From NCBI RefSeq assembly GCF_900497805.2, contig NW_020945064.1, forward strand, positions 9,280,420 to 9,344,419: 64,000 bases of DNA, in the 5' to 3' direction. The DNA is from Vombatus ursinus (lineage: Eukaryota; Chordata; Mammalia; Diprotodontia; Vombatidae). Both the position numbers and the translations under genes were made by a program. Below the pieces are notes generated by a model. That model was not told the origin of the DNA and did not search any database. It was given only the letters and a program-made list of their open reading frames with translations. This document shows, piece after piece, positions 24,901 through 35,859 of this stretch; the stretch's first letter is position 1; every line of letters starts with the position of its first letter.

Positions 24901-27900
24901 TCCCATACAAACCATCCGTGGAAACCATGCTGCAGGTAAATGTTACAAGTGGGAATTTTGTTTCTACTTTTTAAAATAAAGTATTTTTATTTAATCATTT
25001 TTTTAATGATTATCAAAAAAAAAGTCAACTGAGAACTCCATTGAAATGACTAGCTACCATGTACTTAAATTTTGGGGGATTTTATGTTACTCATCTCTTT
25101 ATGGACTTATATATTATTAGGATACCTAATAAAATTACAAATAAAAGGAATACCTACTCTGTAATTTTGTTACTTTTTTATCATTCCTGAAGGGAAAATT
25201 GGAGGGGGCTAATAAAAGGGCAGGACTGCCTGAGGTTGTTTGGACAGAACACCTAAATACAAGGATGCAGTGAGTGATAAAAAGGGAGAATGATAAAAAG
25301 AGAACAAAAACAGATGAAGACATTTTCTCTCTCATTTGGGACCAGAGATGAATGAAAAAGCATTCATTAAGCACTTAGTGTGCCAAATACTGTACTAAGC
25401 TGCCAAATACAGTACTAAACGTTGAGGATGCAAATAGAAAAAACAGGACAATCTCTGCTCACAAGAAGTAAACCCTAATTCAGGGAGACAAGACATAAAA
25501 GAAAGTTTCACTTTAGAGCAGAAGAAAAGGCTCAGGAGTCTCAAGTTTTCAGCAGGGTCCTTAAAGGTCCTAAAACCTTTAGTGATTTAAGTAGGCAAGT
25601 AGCTCAAATGAGTCTTGGGCAGTCCATGAACCCAGCAAGAGGTAAAGAAGAAAGGGTGCACTTGGATTACCCTTCATTTTTATTATATAATTGATTAATA
25701 TAAAAATCAATAACAAAAATATTAAGTAACCTTCCTAATTGTTTCTAGGAGCCACTGTGATGCTCCTAGAGTCACTCACCCACCCATGTCACCTAGATAT
25801 TTGTAGTTAGGGGTATCTATCACCAGTGCTTCCTTCTCTTTGCCCCAGTTGACTTGTATTTATAGCCTATCACCACCACAACCAGTTAAGTTAGTTACCT
25901 TATCACCTCACCTGTACTGACTTTGGGGAAATAAAAGTACATCTTCTTCTGTTATCCTAAGATAGTATTCTTCTACACTTTGGAAGAGGTTAATCTTTTT
26001 AATAGACTGAAATCTAAGACTAGTTGAAATTTTATAGAAAACTACTATGATATATTTAAAATATTTGGATTAAGATTCCATCTTAATTCAAGGCTATTTT
26101 AAAATTCACATATATAAATTTACAAACATATACATACATACATCTATGTATGTGTGTATTTTCACATCTTTTCAGTAGTCATTACCTTAAAATGCTATCT
26201 TATATGTTGTACTGCTTTATCAAACCTCAGGTGGTTTTGGGAACATTGAAAAGTAAAAAAAAATCATCAGGCTGCATGATTTAATGTACAGCTCACAGAT
26301 GGGTGTCTGCATGATTGTCCACTGTATCTTTAGCTTGTGATTGGATCTTTTCTTCTCCAGAGCTGCGTGTGGATGTGGAACAGCCAGCTCATCAGATGCC
26401 CCGAGAAGGTAGCTCTTCAGAGTATTCTAGTTCCTCTTCTAGCCCAATGGGGATCCAGGCTCGGGAAGAAAGCTCTGACAGTGCTGAGGAAAATGAGAGA
26501 CGTAAGGAATCCAAGCAATACTTAAATTTGTGTTGACCTGAGTAGTAAAGCTATATTCATAGGTCTGTTTCCATCTCTAGGTTTAGAAATTCACTTGGAG
26601 GGTTCAGATAAGGAGAAGCCAGTAATGTTACTGAATCATTTCACTTCAAGTTCAGCCAGACCCACAGCTCAGGTTCTACCAGTGCAGAATGATGCAGGCT
26701 CAAACCCATCCAGCCACCATCCCCTGCCAGCACAAATGATGACAGCAGCTGCCTCTCACATAGCTCCTATTCGAATGCTAAATTCAGTACACAAATCAGA
26801 ACGAGGAAACACAGACATGAAGCTTCTTTCATCTTCTATGCACTCACTCTTGTCTCTCGAAGAAAGGAATAAAATTGCATCTGGACCAAGAGGCAGCATT
26901 AAAGTGGAAAAGGGTTTTGGAAATACAATGATGGAAGTCTTACCTGCATCCTCTCCTCACCAGCCCATGCAAGTCCTTTCTGGGATTCCTGAAAGCAGTT
27001 CAGTATCACCCACAGTTTCCTTTGGTCCTCGGACCAAAGTTGTCCACGCTTCCACTCTGGACAGAGTGATAAAAACAGCCCAGCAGCCAGCGTTAGTTGT
27101 GGAAACGAGTACTGCCGCTACTGTCACGTCTAGCACTGTCTTCCACGTGGCTCGCCCACCAATAAAACTTCTGGTCTCTTCGTCTGTTCCTGCTGATTCT
27201 GCAATTTCTGGACAAACATCCTGCTCAAATAACGTGCAGATAAGCGTGCCCCCGGCAATAATAAACCCCAGGACTGCCCTGTACACAGCCAACACCAAAG
27301 TGGCCTTTTCTGCAATGAGCAGCATGCCAGTGGCCCCGATGCAAGGCAGCTTTTGTGCAAACGGCAACACTGCCTCTTCCAACAGCCACCCATCGACATC
27401 ATTTGCAAACATGGCAAATATAACCAGCTGCCCTGCCCCCAGTTCTAGCCCCACACTTTCCTCTGTTACAGAAAACAATTTCTATAGCAGCAGCAGCAGC
27501 AGCAGTAACAGCAGTAGTGGCTCCACAGGAACCATCCCTGTACCAAATCAGAACCATCACCACCACCACCACCATCAGCAGCAGCAGCAGCAGCAGCAGC
27601 CGCCGCCGCCGCCGCCACCCCAGCAGCAGCAGCCTCCAGGGTGCATCGTGTGTACTTCCTGTGGATGTAGTGGAAATTGTGGTTCAAGTGGTATGACAGT
27701 CAGTTATGCTAACTATTTCCAGCACCCATTTTCAGGACCTTCAATGTTTACTTTCCCCTTTCTGCCCTTCAACCCCCTATGCAGCAATGGCTACATCAAC
27801 ACACAGCAGTACAGCAGCGGCACAACTTTCCCAGTAGTTCATTCTCCTTATAACAGTAACTTAACCCCAGACTCTGTCCTGAGTGGTCAGTCCACGTTTG

Positions 27901-29933
27901 CGGTTCCTCCAATGCAGAACTTTATGGCAGGGACAGCAGGGGTGTACCAAGCCCAAGGAATGATGGGAAATAACAGTTCGGGCCACAAGAAAAGTGGAAA
28001 CCTCTCTTGTTATAACTGTGGGGCCACCGGTCACCGGGCTCAGGACTGCAAGCAGCCACCAATGGATTTCAATCGTCAAGGTAAAGATTCACAGTTGTAA
28101 TATTTTTATATTGGGCCTGGTTTGTCTCTAAGTGCATGGGGGTTCCATTGGTCTAGAAACTAGGTTAGAAGTAGGACCAAAACCCACTACTTATTTAGTT
28201 TTACATTCTTATTAAATTATTGTTCATTTTCTTTTAGGTCTAGTAGTGAAAATAGTAGATTGAAAAAAATTGTATAAAGTATCAGTTTAAAAATTAAAGA
28301 ATAGTGTCTGAAATCCATACAGGCTTTCAAGTCAGGCTCTATTTTATGGATCATTTAGGCCAAAGTGGGGAACTTTGGGCCTGTAAGTTGCCTCTGACTT
28401 TTCTTCTCTAATTTGTGAGGCAGTTGCCAAGATTTGATAAATCCCTTCTTAAACCTAGAGGTGAAGACATGGAATGTGGATTTTAAGAGGCTTTAATTGC
28501 AGTATCACAACTTGAAGACTTTTTTCTTCTCATTCTGTCCTCCTGCCCTTACTTTTTGTTCAGTCCACTCTTCTTTCTCCCCTTGTCCTCTGCCTTCCTG
28601 CACTTTGATCCTTCCTATCTCAGCTACCTCACCTTCCATTTTTATGTATGTAGGTCTTAAGTCAGGACCCCTGGATTCAGATCCTAGCTACGGCTCTAAG
28701 TCATTGTGTGAGACACTAATCTCTGTAGTAATTTCCAGCTTCAAGAATGGCTATGTCTGTCTCCCTTTCCTTGTTGGTTTCTTTCACTCTCAATTTTCAC
28801 CCCCCACCCCTTTCTCTCTCTCTCTCATCTATCCATAAAGACAATAAATAGTTCTGATGTATTTATTAAATAGTTTTATGTTCTTTGTTTTTTTAGTGGA
28901 AAAAGTGCACTGGACTGGGAAGTCAGGAGACATGGGTTCTAGTCCCAGTTCTGCTGCTAATTCATTGTGTAACCTTGGGCAAGTTAATTCCCCTCTGTGG
29001 GCCTATTTCCTGATCTATAATAAGTGAGGCAGTTGGATTAAGATGATCCCTAGTGCCCCTCCAGCTCTGTAATTCCATGATTCCTAATCTTTAAAGTTGA
29101 CAAGTAAAACATTTTCTCTTTCTCTTTAAAAACTTTCTTTTTTTTTAATGTGAAGTTTAAGTCATTTTTCTCCCTGTGGCCCATAATGAAAAATGTCCAT
29201 TCTCTCCATTTTTCCCTTGATACCTCATCCTCATCCTTCTGGCAGTGTGCTTTTACTGACTCTTTAGCACTATACCAGAGGACAGAAAAATGAAAGCTCA
29301 ATCTTAAACCAGTCAGTTCTGTGTTTTAGTTATTTCAGTAAAAAACTAAAGAAAGCCATTGACATTTTACTAAAATGTTACTAGGGCTTATCTGGGCATT
29401 TAAATTAACCCTACTCTCCTGAACCCCTGTGATCAAGGAATTGGCTTTGCAGAGGTAGGTGCGTGCAATTTTTTCTAGAACAGTAAACATGAAAAGTAGT
29501 TTCAATTTTATTAGGCCTTATTTGCATTTTAGTTAAGCCATTTTGAAGGGTTCTCCAAAGTGCCAGATGTAGTCAGTTGGATGCCTAAGCAGACCAATAC
29601 CAGCTATGAGTCTCAGAAAAACCTCAGAAAAAACTTACTAAAATGAGGGTAGAAGCAGCTGTTTTATCTTGTTCAACATTATTAAAAGGTTTTGGTTTTA
29701 TAAATTTGTAAAAATAAAATCCACATTTTTTTTTTGGTGGGACCAAGTGATAGATACTGCTTTCCAGCACCAAGGTGGGAGCTTGGCTGCTGTGCAGCTA
29801 CATTTTGACAAATCATTTGGTTGTGATAATCATGCAGTGATTCAAATTTGACCCTTTTTTTTTCCCCCTCTCTCCAGGTACTTTTAGGTTGAAATATGCC
29901 CCTCCAGCAGAAAGTCTGGACTCCACAGATTGA
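15902..29933 (+). CDS. ZCCHC14: ZCCHC14, SAM and CCHC zinc-knuckle protein (3' ten coding exons)
   Basis: Ten exons (15902-15973, 19791-19900, 21570-21664, 21748-21802, 22499-22781, 23836-23927, 24808-24935, 26361-26501, 26581-28080, 29878-29933) join in one open frame of 843 residues, every junction having AG/GT borders and matching phase. From the window's first codon: a PX-like C-terminal part (WSDSSIT... QLYPEENLEKF), a SAM domain at about residues 181-238 (GILDWLRKLRLHKYYPVF), a long Ser/Pro/Thr-rich low-complexity region, a His/Gln/Pro tract at 651-678, a Cys-rich CIVCTSCGCSGNC segment, and a CX2CX4HX4C knuckle at 802-815 just before the C-terminal ESLDSTD end. This order and the sequence, as I recall the human protein, identify ZCCHC14. 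Known of the family: it is an RNA-binding partner of the TENT4 poly(A) polymerases, and its SAM domain recognises CNGGN-type stem-loops, as exploited by hepatitis B virus RNA. Upstream exons (N-terminal region) are outside the window. Human isoforms are about 950 residues or more. Confidence 0.96.
16354..18821 (+). mobile_element. BovB/RTE LINE, 5'-truncated
   Basis: About 2.3 kb of BovB (2.5 kb with its nested SINE). Frames still read SICQQIWKTQQWPLDWKR, ECSNHQTIALISHASKVMLK, VVSDFIFLGSKITADGD and VYGCEIWTI, all BovB reverse-transcriptase or C-terminal signatures, but these sit in different frames with stops between them, so the copy is dead. It ends with agtcagacatgattgaacca and ctgaacaac. 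Flanking agaaattaggct (16342-16353) and agaaattaacct (18822-18833) are probably the target-site duplication. It lies in the ZCCHC14 intron, sense to the gene. Confidence 0.92.
16934..17110 (+). mobile_element. Marsupial SINE inserted in BovB, with 17-bp TSD
   Basis: The element runs from ggggcagctaggtggcgcag to an A-rich tail. It is flanked by agaaaattatagctatg (16917-16933) and agaaaattatagatatg (17111-17127), a 17-bp duplication with one mismatch. Confidence 0.93.
19108..19245 (-). mobile_element. Marsupial tRNA-type SINE, short form
   Basis: The reverse complement reads gggacagctaggtgacatgg through ctgagttcaaat-type blocks to a poly-A tail (T-run at 19082-19120 on +). Confidence 0.8.
19510..19660 (-). 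mobile_element. L2 3'-end fragment, antisense
   Basis: 'aaacatttattaaacaccta... tatgcaaggcaatgg... cttatggaacttaactgtac' is the reversed L2 3' end. Confidence 0.65.
19791..19900 (+). CDS. ZCCHC14: ZCCHC14 exon, PX-like segment
   Basis: The acceptor is ttttttttcccag and the donor gtaaaa. It encodes LSQLYPEENLEKFIPCLSG and onward to ESDL plus two bases of an Arg codon completed in the next exon. The preceding intron (15974-19790) holds the BovB LINE. Confidence 0.93.
20460..21500 (-). mobile_element. L2 LINE, antisense, about 1 kb
   Basis: Follows the antisense L2 order 'gctatgaaggacttaaaaag', 'ggtagcagtgcataagattc', 'aataaatgatgagggcctc' and beyond, collinear with the antisense L2 copies at 10506 and 53595. 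Confidence 0.65.
21570..21664 (+). CDS. ZCCHC14: ZCCHC14 exon
   Basis: The acceptor is tttttttag and the donor gtgagt. It encodes (R)YLASLPSHILKNDHVKKFF and the start of a Ser/Thr/Gln-rich linker. Phases fit both neighbours. Confidence 0.92.
21748..21802 (+). CDS. ZCCHC14: ZCCHC14 small exon, 55 nt
   Basis: A small exon only 83 nt downstream of the previous one. The acceptor is cattag and the donor gtgaga. It encodes (S)PGTPSLSKVGTMMGASG(R), a low-complexity linker. Confidence 0.9.
22499..22781 (+). CDS. ZCCHC14: ZCCHC14 exon with first half of SAM domain
   Basis: The acceptor is ttattttcag and the donor gtagag. It encodes (R)PVCGVAGIQSSQ, a His-rich linker, TYRTQMDTSSPILM, then the first SAM helices GILDWLRKLRLHKYYPVFKQ. 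The SAM domain continues without a frame break in the exon at 23836. Confidence 0.95.
23836..23927 (+). CDS. ZCCHC14: ZCCHC14 exon with second half of SAM domain
   Basis: The acceptor is cttgtaag and the donor gtaagc. It encodes FLSLTEEDLNKFESLTMGAK and then KKLKTQLELEK, the C-terminal SAM helices with the typical TEEDL motif. Confidence 0.95.
24430..24560 (-). mobile_element. MIR SINE relic
   Basis: 'tacaaatgaggagactaaag', 'gtgacttgcctagtaaat' and 'agtaagtaacagatctgg' are reversed MIR blocks. Confidence 0.6.
24808..24935 (+). CDS. ZCCHC14: ZCCHC14 exon after the SAM domain
   Basis: The acceptor is tctttctag and the donor gtaaat. It encodes EKSEKRCLNPSTPSSVTNSG, then a VARVPPTSHVGP stretch ending at HAA. 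It is a low-complexity linker joined in phase on both sides. Confidence 0.92.
25340..25510 (-). mobile_element. L2 3'-end fragment, antisense, with a small internal duplication
   Basis: 'aagcattcattaagcactta' starts the reversed L2 3' end. The segment 'tgccaaatactgtactaa' is repeated at once as 'tgccaaatacagtactaa', a local tandem duplication. Confidence 0.65.
26361..26501 (+). CDS. ZCCHC14: ZCCHC14 exon, acidic and serine-rich
   Basis: The acceptor is tcttctccag and the donor gtaagg. It encodes ELRVDVEQPAHQMPREGS, a Ser run, then REESSDSAEENER. The acidic serines look like casein-kinase-2 type sites; that is inference. Confidence 0.93.
26581..28080 (+). CDS. ZCCHC14: ZCCHC14 large exon: linker, His/Gln/Pro tract, CCHC knuckle
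   Basis: A 1500-nt exon with acceptor catctctag and donor gtaaag. It encodes the Ser/Pro/Thr-rich central region (for example DKEKPVMLLNHFTSSSARPT), the His/Gln/Pro tract, the CIVCTSCGCSGNC patch, an aromatic and Pro-rich segment (SYANYFQHPFSGPSMF), and the zinc knuckle CYNCGATGHRAQDC. It ends one base into the Gly codon completed in the last exon; the open frame seen past the donor is intron. Confidence 0.97.
27555..27638 (+). repeat. ZCCHC14: Coding trinucleotide runs (His7-Gln8-Pro7-Gln4-Pro2)
   Basis: Three in-frame trinucleotide runs sit back to back in the large ZCCHC14 exon: CAY, then CAG, then CCG/CCA/CCC, then CAG again. Seven His are followed by eight Gln, seven Pro, four Gln and two Pro. 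Pure (CAG)8 and (CCG)5 blocks are likely to vary in length between individuals. Confidence 0.95.
28895..29085 (+). mobile_element. MIR/Ther-like SINE
   Basis: 'agtgcactggactgggaagt', 'gggttctagtcccagttctg', 'tgtaaccttgggcaagttaa' and 'cctccagctctgtaattcc' give a near full-length tRNA-derived SINE in the last ZCCHC14 intron. Confidence 0.75.
29878..29933 (+). CDS. ZCCHC14: ZCCHC14 last coding exon
   Basis: The acceptor is ccctctctccag. It encodes (G)TFRLKYAPPAESLDSTD followed by TGA at 29931-29933, the family's conserved C terminus. It is too short to show up as an ORF by itself and was placed from the splice phase and the ending. Confidence 0.95.
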
Positions 29934-32900
29934 TATTTTTCTCTGGCAACAGAACACTATTAAGCCATGGAGACATAAGGAAAATTAAATACAAAACTGA
30001 GAAGTCTAGTTGCTGTTGAGCTTAATATTTTTAATCCAAAGGTGCTTTACTTTACTAGACTGGATAGAAAAAAAAAAATCTAGCTTAGGGGTACATCATA
30101 CCCAATTTTATTGATTGCCAAAATCCTAGTTTGGAGCTTGATGTCAGGACTTACCTAGTGGGTATCACAGATGGTTGGTGAAGTTTGCCACCTACATTCT
30201 TTGTTGCAATGCAAAAACAAAAAAAAAAAAAATCACATTTACTGAAGAGCATTGCCGTAATTGGTCCTTCTAGGCTGAAACATAATTCCAGGGCAGCTAC
30301 GTGTGATCTGAATTGAGAGCCGGAGGTTGAAGTTTTCAAAGTGGAGTTTCGCCAGTCGGACTCTGACACCCCTGGGCTAGGTAAAATGTCTACTTTTTTT
30401 TTTCCTAAAGTGGTCAGGCACTAATCTCTGGGATTTTTAAGGATTGCACTACAGAAGAATGTAAAATGATTTAAAATCTCTGCAGTTCTGGTAGACAATG
30501 TTAACTCGTTTTCTGAGACCAGTGCGAGAGACAGAGACGACCCACACTTAAAGAATTGGCACCAGCAGGCTACATGGCCGACTACACAAATAAAGCAATC
30601 TTATTTTTTCCTTTCCCTCTGTAAAATATGTGTGGCAGTTTCAGTCCTTTTTCTGTTCATAAATGTACACTGTCAACACTTATTAGGTAGAAACCGCTGA
30701 CCAGCAGCAAAATGAACTTAATTTCTAAGGGTCCAACTCCCAGAGACGCCGGGGTCATGATGGCTCTGAGAACACCTATTTTTTTTCCTAACACATTAAA
30801 CATCGTTGAGTCCTGTTCCTATTAGACGTGGACAACATCTTTCAGAGACATATTAACTACACTACTTTTGTAAATGAGTTTGAAACCAACCTGATGCTGA
30901 ACACTGTTAGCAGACTTGGCAAGCCGTTATTTTATGTAATACTGACTTCTACCCCAAGGCTTACTGCTAAAGGATTCAGAGGTGTTGAGACAGACATTTC
31001 AACAATAATACAATTTCATAATTAATGAGCAAAAGACTTTAAAGTTTTCCTGTCAACCTCTTTTGTTACTTTTAGACTAGTTAATTCTGTTCACTACCTA
31101 GAACTTGTCATTTGAATTGATAAGACTTGGAAGGAGCCCCCACAAAACGCACCTAATTTTGTCAAGGTGGAGAAGTACTATATTCACCATGGATTCCTAA
31201 ATTTTTATCCATTGGAATAGTAGCACTTGGTTTGAAAGCCAGGGACTAGAGAACAAAGGTAACTTTCTGCTAAAATATGACTTAAATGTTTAAAAACCTC
31301 TACCACCATTATGTACTTGAGAAGGCAAAGCATTGTCATCCAGGGGTTTTCTATCAAATATTTGTGAAAATTTCAAAATGTTCAGCCCATTCTGAAATTG
31401 GGATTTCAGCCTCAGGCCAAAAACATAACACCATAGAATTGGTTCCAACGTAGAGGCATTGTAATAGGAAATGGCAGTGATACTACACTTGTTTCAGATT
31501 TTTGGAGGTCAGTTTCCCAGCTTCATGGAAACCAAAGCAAAAAGGTTGTGTTATTTGAATCTGTGAAAAAAAATAGTACATACGAGATTTTAATTTCTTA
31601 TTTCTATGCAATGTAGAAGCTACAGACCTCTGTATTTTCAGCTCTGTTTATGCTAAACCGTATTACAGTATTGAATTGTGATGTTTGCTAATGATTTTGA
31701 GGATGTTTCATTGGATCTCTTGGGAAACTATAAAACTTAAACATGAGAGTGATGAGAACTGACACTTTGCCTTAAAGAGTTCTAGACAGTAGGAACAACT
31801 TGTCATGTTATATATACTATCTATGTTAAAGGAAGACAGAAGAGTTTTCAATGATGTTTACGATTTTAATATTTTTGAGGGCCTTGTATGGTGGCCTGGA
31901 TGTGTGCTGGAAGCCAAATTTTTTAACATTTTTGGTTTTTTAAATAAATTCTTCAAGTTTCAATTGCATTTAAGTAAACCCTATTTTCAACAGTGTCATT
32001 GTTGGAAACTGTCTCAAATAGCAAAAAAAAAAAAGTTAATTTATATAAGTTGTATTTTTAATGGACGGTATTGAGGAGTTAAATGTCTGTTACCATTCTG
32101 ACTTGTTTGGTCCATATTAACCGATATATTTAAGTATTTTTATTCAGTTCTTTAAAAAATTAAAACAAACAAAAAGTATTTGATTTGCAAATATAAAATT
32201 CAGAAGTTGAGCAGCTCATATTGTTCTGACAGTTTTCCAAATTGGTTCAATAGCAGCTATGTTAAAAGAAAATCTTGTGTTTGAAAATGGGTTTACAGTA
32301 CATTGTGTCCGATGAAGACATTTTAAGTTTAGGAAAATTTCAGGAGTAAAAACAGAAAGAACTCTTAATGCAGAAATGGTTAAAATACCAGTATTTGAGC
32401 TTTCCCAAAGCAGATTACCGTATTTTATGGCTTCAGAGTATTTGCCAGCAGTATTACGATTGATTTCTATCAAGAAGCCAAAAACAGATAAGCCCATACA
32501 GCATTTTTACATTTCATTAGAAGTCTTATTTACTTATTTAGGCACAGATCATCTTTAACCCTTTCAAGTTCTTAGTATCTTGCTTTAAATTGTGGTCTCA
32601 ATCTCAGAGTGGCTGAAACAACCAGGTAGGTAGTGGTAATGCCCACTTCTTTGTGTATGTCTGTCATGTATTAAAGAAGCTTCAAGCACCACTACCCTAC
32701 TCCACCCCATCCTGACCCTTTTCTGCTCCAACAGGCAAGGGGGGTTGGGGGGTAGTGGAATGTACAGGTTGAAGTAGAATACAGTGTGGGATAAAACAAC
32801 TATTTAAATACTTTTTTTTAAAGGAAGAACAGTTAACTACCTTATGTTCTAACTTTAAATTCACTGTAGTATAGAAAACTGGAAAGTGTTAAAACCTTCT

Positions 32901-33626
32901 AGTTATTGAGGAGTACTAAGTACATGGGAGCTAGCACTTCTATAAAAGAAGAAAAAACTTATAATTAGAAATATTGGGAATAAAACCAGCATTGTCTGTA
33001 ACCTACAAAAGATTCTAGGAGTCAGAATGTTAATAGAAGGCAATAGGTTCAGTATTTTTTATTAAATATTTAGAACTCTAGATCCTTTATTGCAAGAGGT
33101 CAACATGGTTCATTTACACTACAAATTGTATGTATTGAGGCACAGTAGTAGTGACTTTACCAAAATATCACTCAGCTATATCAAGTCATTAATCTTTCTG
33201 AGCACAGTATATAGGCTTCCAATCTTCATTTTTTATAACGTAGTGGATTACTATCAAGCACCTGCCAAAAATTTGGTTGTGAATAGTTCCCTGCCATTTT
33301 GTTGTCATTGCTGATGCATAAGTGGCTTTTTTTTTTGGCCTTGTTAGTTCTACATACTGATATAACTGGTGCCATTAATATGTTGGAAAGTCTTAATTAC
33401 TAGGGGGAAATACCCCTAACTCAACTTTCACCAAGAAAAATAATCCTTGTTGCATAAGTGAGTTTTGTTGTCCATAGTTGTTCACTGTGGATTAGTCCCA
33501 AAGAACAAATCAAAGAGTTTACATTGAAAGCCATGGATTCTGAAGGAAGGCTTAATTGTTTAAAAACAAAATCCCAAGGGTCTTAATGAACACGAGCATA
33601 TTGAACTGTTCAACACTTGCAATATT

Positions 33627-33686
33627 CATATATATGTATATATGTACACACACGTGTGTGTGTGTGTGTATATATATGTATATATA
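33627..33686. repeat. AT/GT dinucleotide palindrome in the ZCCHC14 3'UTR
   Basis: A (TA)n-(AC)n run meets (GT)n-(TA)n around a central cacgtg (33651-33656), so the two arms can pair with each other. Confidence 0.8.
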
Positions 33687-34178
33687 CTGTGCTGGTTGAG
33701 GCCAAAGGTAAACGTTACTACAATATTAACTTTGAGGGAGTGGGGGCAAAGGTAATCAATCCCCAGATATAACCACATAAAAACGTGTATTGTTAACAGC
33801 CCTCATCAAATTTTCTACATGTTTATAAGTTCATACACAAATAGCAAAAGGTATTTGGTACTGAATGTGAAAGCAAACCTTATGTACTCAAGTACAAGTT
33901 CAACTTCAGACTCTCGGACATAATTTTATGTTAGGAATGAAGGAAAATTATCCCATTTTTGAGCCATTATTTTGTCACAATTCTACAAAATGCATGTAAC
34001 TTTATAAATATTTTTTAAAAATATAGTTTTGTAAATATTTAATATTCAGCTAATTTGATTTTGAATTGTAAATGTCAAGTATTCTGTTATTGGGGTTTTT
34101 ATGTTTTATTATACTTTGTTAAAAAGGAAAAATTGTACATTTTTAGAATGTTTTTATGAGTAAATTTAATGTACTGAA

Positions 34179-34184
34179 AATAAA
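34179..34184 (+). terminator. ZCCHC14: ZCCHC14 poly(A) signal (AATAAA)
   Basis: AATAAA lies within gtactgaaaataaaaatt, about 4.25 kb after the stop codon and preceded by a very A/T-rich run. Cleavage would fall near 34.2 kb. The exact site is inferred. Confidence 0.65.
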
Positions 34185-34205
34185 AATTAAAAACAGGCTT
34201 AGCGT

Positions 34206-35850
34206 GCCATTGAATTAGATCTTGTCATTTTGAGAAAAGACATTTCAGAAAAACTCTTCAGGTCATTGACTCCAAGAACAACTTTCCCTCTTTTCCTTCC
34301 TCATATTTGCAAGTGAATGGTAATTAACAGGCATTCAATTTTCAACAGGAATTTTCAACGGGGTTCCTACTAGAACGTCTTTGAAATCTAGAGATACATA
34401 TTAGCTAAATTATCACTCTAGTTGACCTAAGATGGGCTTAAGGCCAATGTGTATGGTCTCTTGCCTCAAGGAAAGGCTATTTATGACATGCAGCAAACCA
34501 CAAATTACTTTGTAGTCTTCCTCCTTCCCCTCCCCCATGTGATGTTGCCTGCTGCTGCTTGTTCATTTAACGTGTAAAGTAACAGTACTGAAGGGGAATA
34601 CAAACACTACAGCAAGAAGGGTTTGCCCACCAGAAGCTTATGATTAAGGAATGTTAACAGCCTTTTATAAAAATGGGAAATGAAATAGTCCAAAAAAGTC
34701 TAATAAGAAGCAGCAGTATAAAAGAAAATTCTTAAATGCCTTGGAAAATCTTTTACCCTAACAGCTTAAATCCTGTTTATTGTATTTGGTATGTATTTCC
34801 ATCAGAAAACCCTCTTAGTAAATACCAGTGAAAAAATGATGTACAGCCACTCATGCTGCTTCTGGAGACTTTTTAGCCAAGGGCCAGTCTCAGCAGATTT
34901 CAAGGGCTTACCTATGATAGAATGAGGCTGGAACATTATGGGGTGTTAACATACAAGGCATCATCAGTATGAAATCCAGAAGTCAGTGTAGCCTTATGCT
35001 ACTTATTTACTATGGATAACCAAGCTCAGAAACAGTGTAATCAGGAAGCTCACATCCTGTGCCTAACCTTTGCAGGAAAGAAAATTTTCTGGCTCTCAGT
35101 TAAAGCTGGGCTAAAACTGGTTGTTTTGAAATTCTACTGATTTTTAGAAAATAGTGTGTCCTACTGGGTTGCTGGAACCTGTTCCAGATTTTCTACTGAC
35201 CACCACTTTATCATTTTCAGTCGGCTTGGAGAATAGCAGGAGTGGTGCTCCTCATGTGTACCTAGCCTCCCTTCTCTCCTGCTTTTTTTTCTCCAATTAC
35301 CTTTATTAATGTCATCCCTACATCTCTCCCCATTACTACAGTCAATCCCCACTGTTTTGCTACTTCATAAACTGCAGTGATTTCTTAATACTTTTAGTTC
35401 TCATTAACTACCCTGGATCCTGCCTCTAGCTCAAAAGATATACTTTTTACATATTTGTTGAAAATGCTACATTTTGGACAGTATATGACATTGCATTTTT
35501 AGTTCTGAGCACTGGTTTGTTGTTGTTGGTTTTTGTTGTTTTTTTTTTTTTCCTTCACCCTGCCTGATCAAAATTTACTCGTTTTAAACATCCTAGAAAT
35601 AAAACTACCACTCAAGTTAATTTGGGATATAATTCATCCCTATCCGCACTGTATTAAATTAAAAAAGCAACACATCTTACAGGAACCTTACTGATCACAC
35701 AGCAATTACAAGATGGATGTCAGGTGTTTTCATTAAACATGAACATCTTATACAACCTAACAAGACAGGTTGATTAAGAATTTACAATGCAGTAAAAATA
35801 CACTCATGAAAATTTAGCACTATGGACAGATGCATGCAGAAAGTGAACAA
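34206..35850. other. Intergenic gap between convergent ZCCHC14 and MAP1LC3B
   Basis: No coding exon and no clear mobile element is visible here, apart from a T-rich run near 35.52-35.55 kb. A second minus-strand AATAAA at 35302-35307 could be an alternative, more distal MAP1LC3B end, which would shorten the gap further. Confidence 0.6.
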
Positions 35851-35859
35851 AGGCAAACA

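Larger units (their letters stand above)
29934..34205 (+). other. ZCCHC14: ZCCHC14 3' untranslated region
   Basis: A long A/T-rich stretch follows the ZCCHC14 stop codon. It has no credible ORF and few recognisable mobile elements, in contrast to the repeat-packed introns, which is typical of a conserved long 3'UTR. It contains T-rich and A-rich tracts, several ATTTA motifs and an AT/GT palindrome near 33.65 kb. The end is placed at the AATAAA near 34.18 kb. Confidence 0.8.

Noticed and set aside
26957-27478. Minus-strand frame of 173 codons under the large ZCCHC14 exon
   Set aside because: Shadow of the conserved plus-strand coding exon.
27466-27687. Minus-strand poly-alanine frame
   Set aside because: Reverse reading of the CAG/CCG runs in ZCCHC14.
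30355-30380. hAT terminus-like 'ctgacacccctgggctagg' in the ZCCHC14 3'UTR
   Set aside because: No opposite terminus, core or 8-bp duplication found nearby; likely chance.
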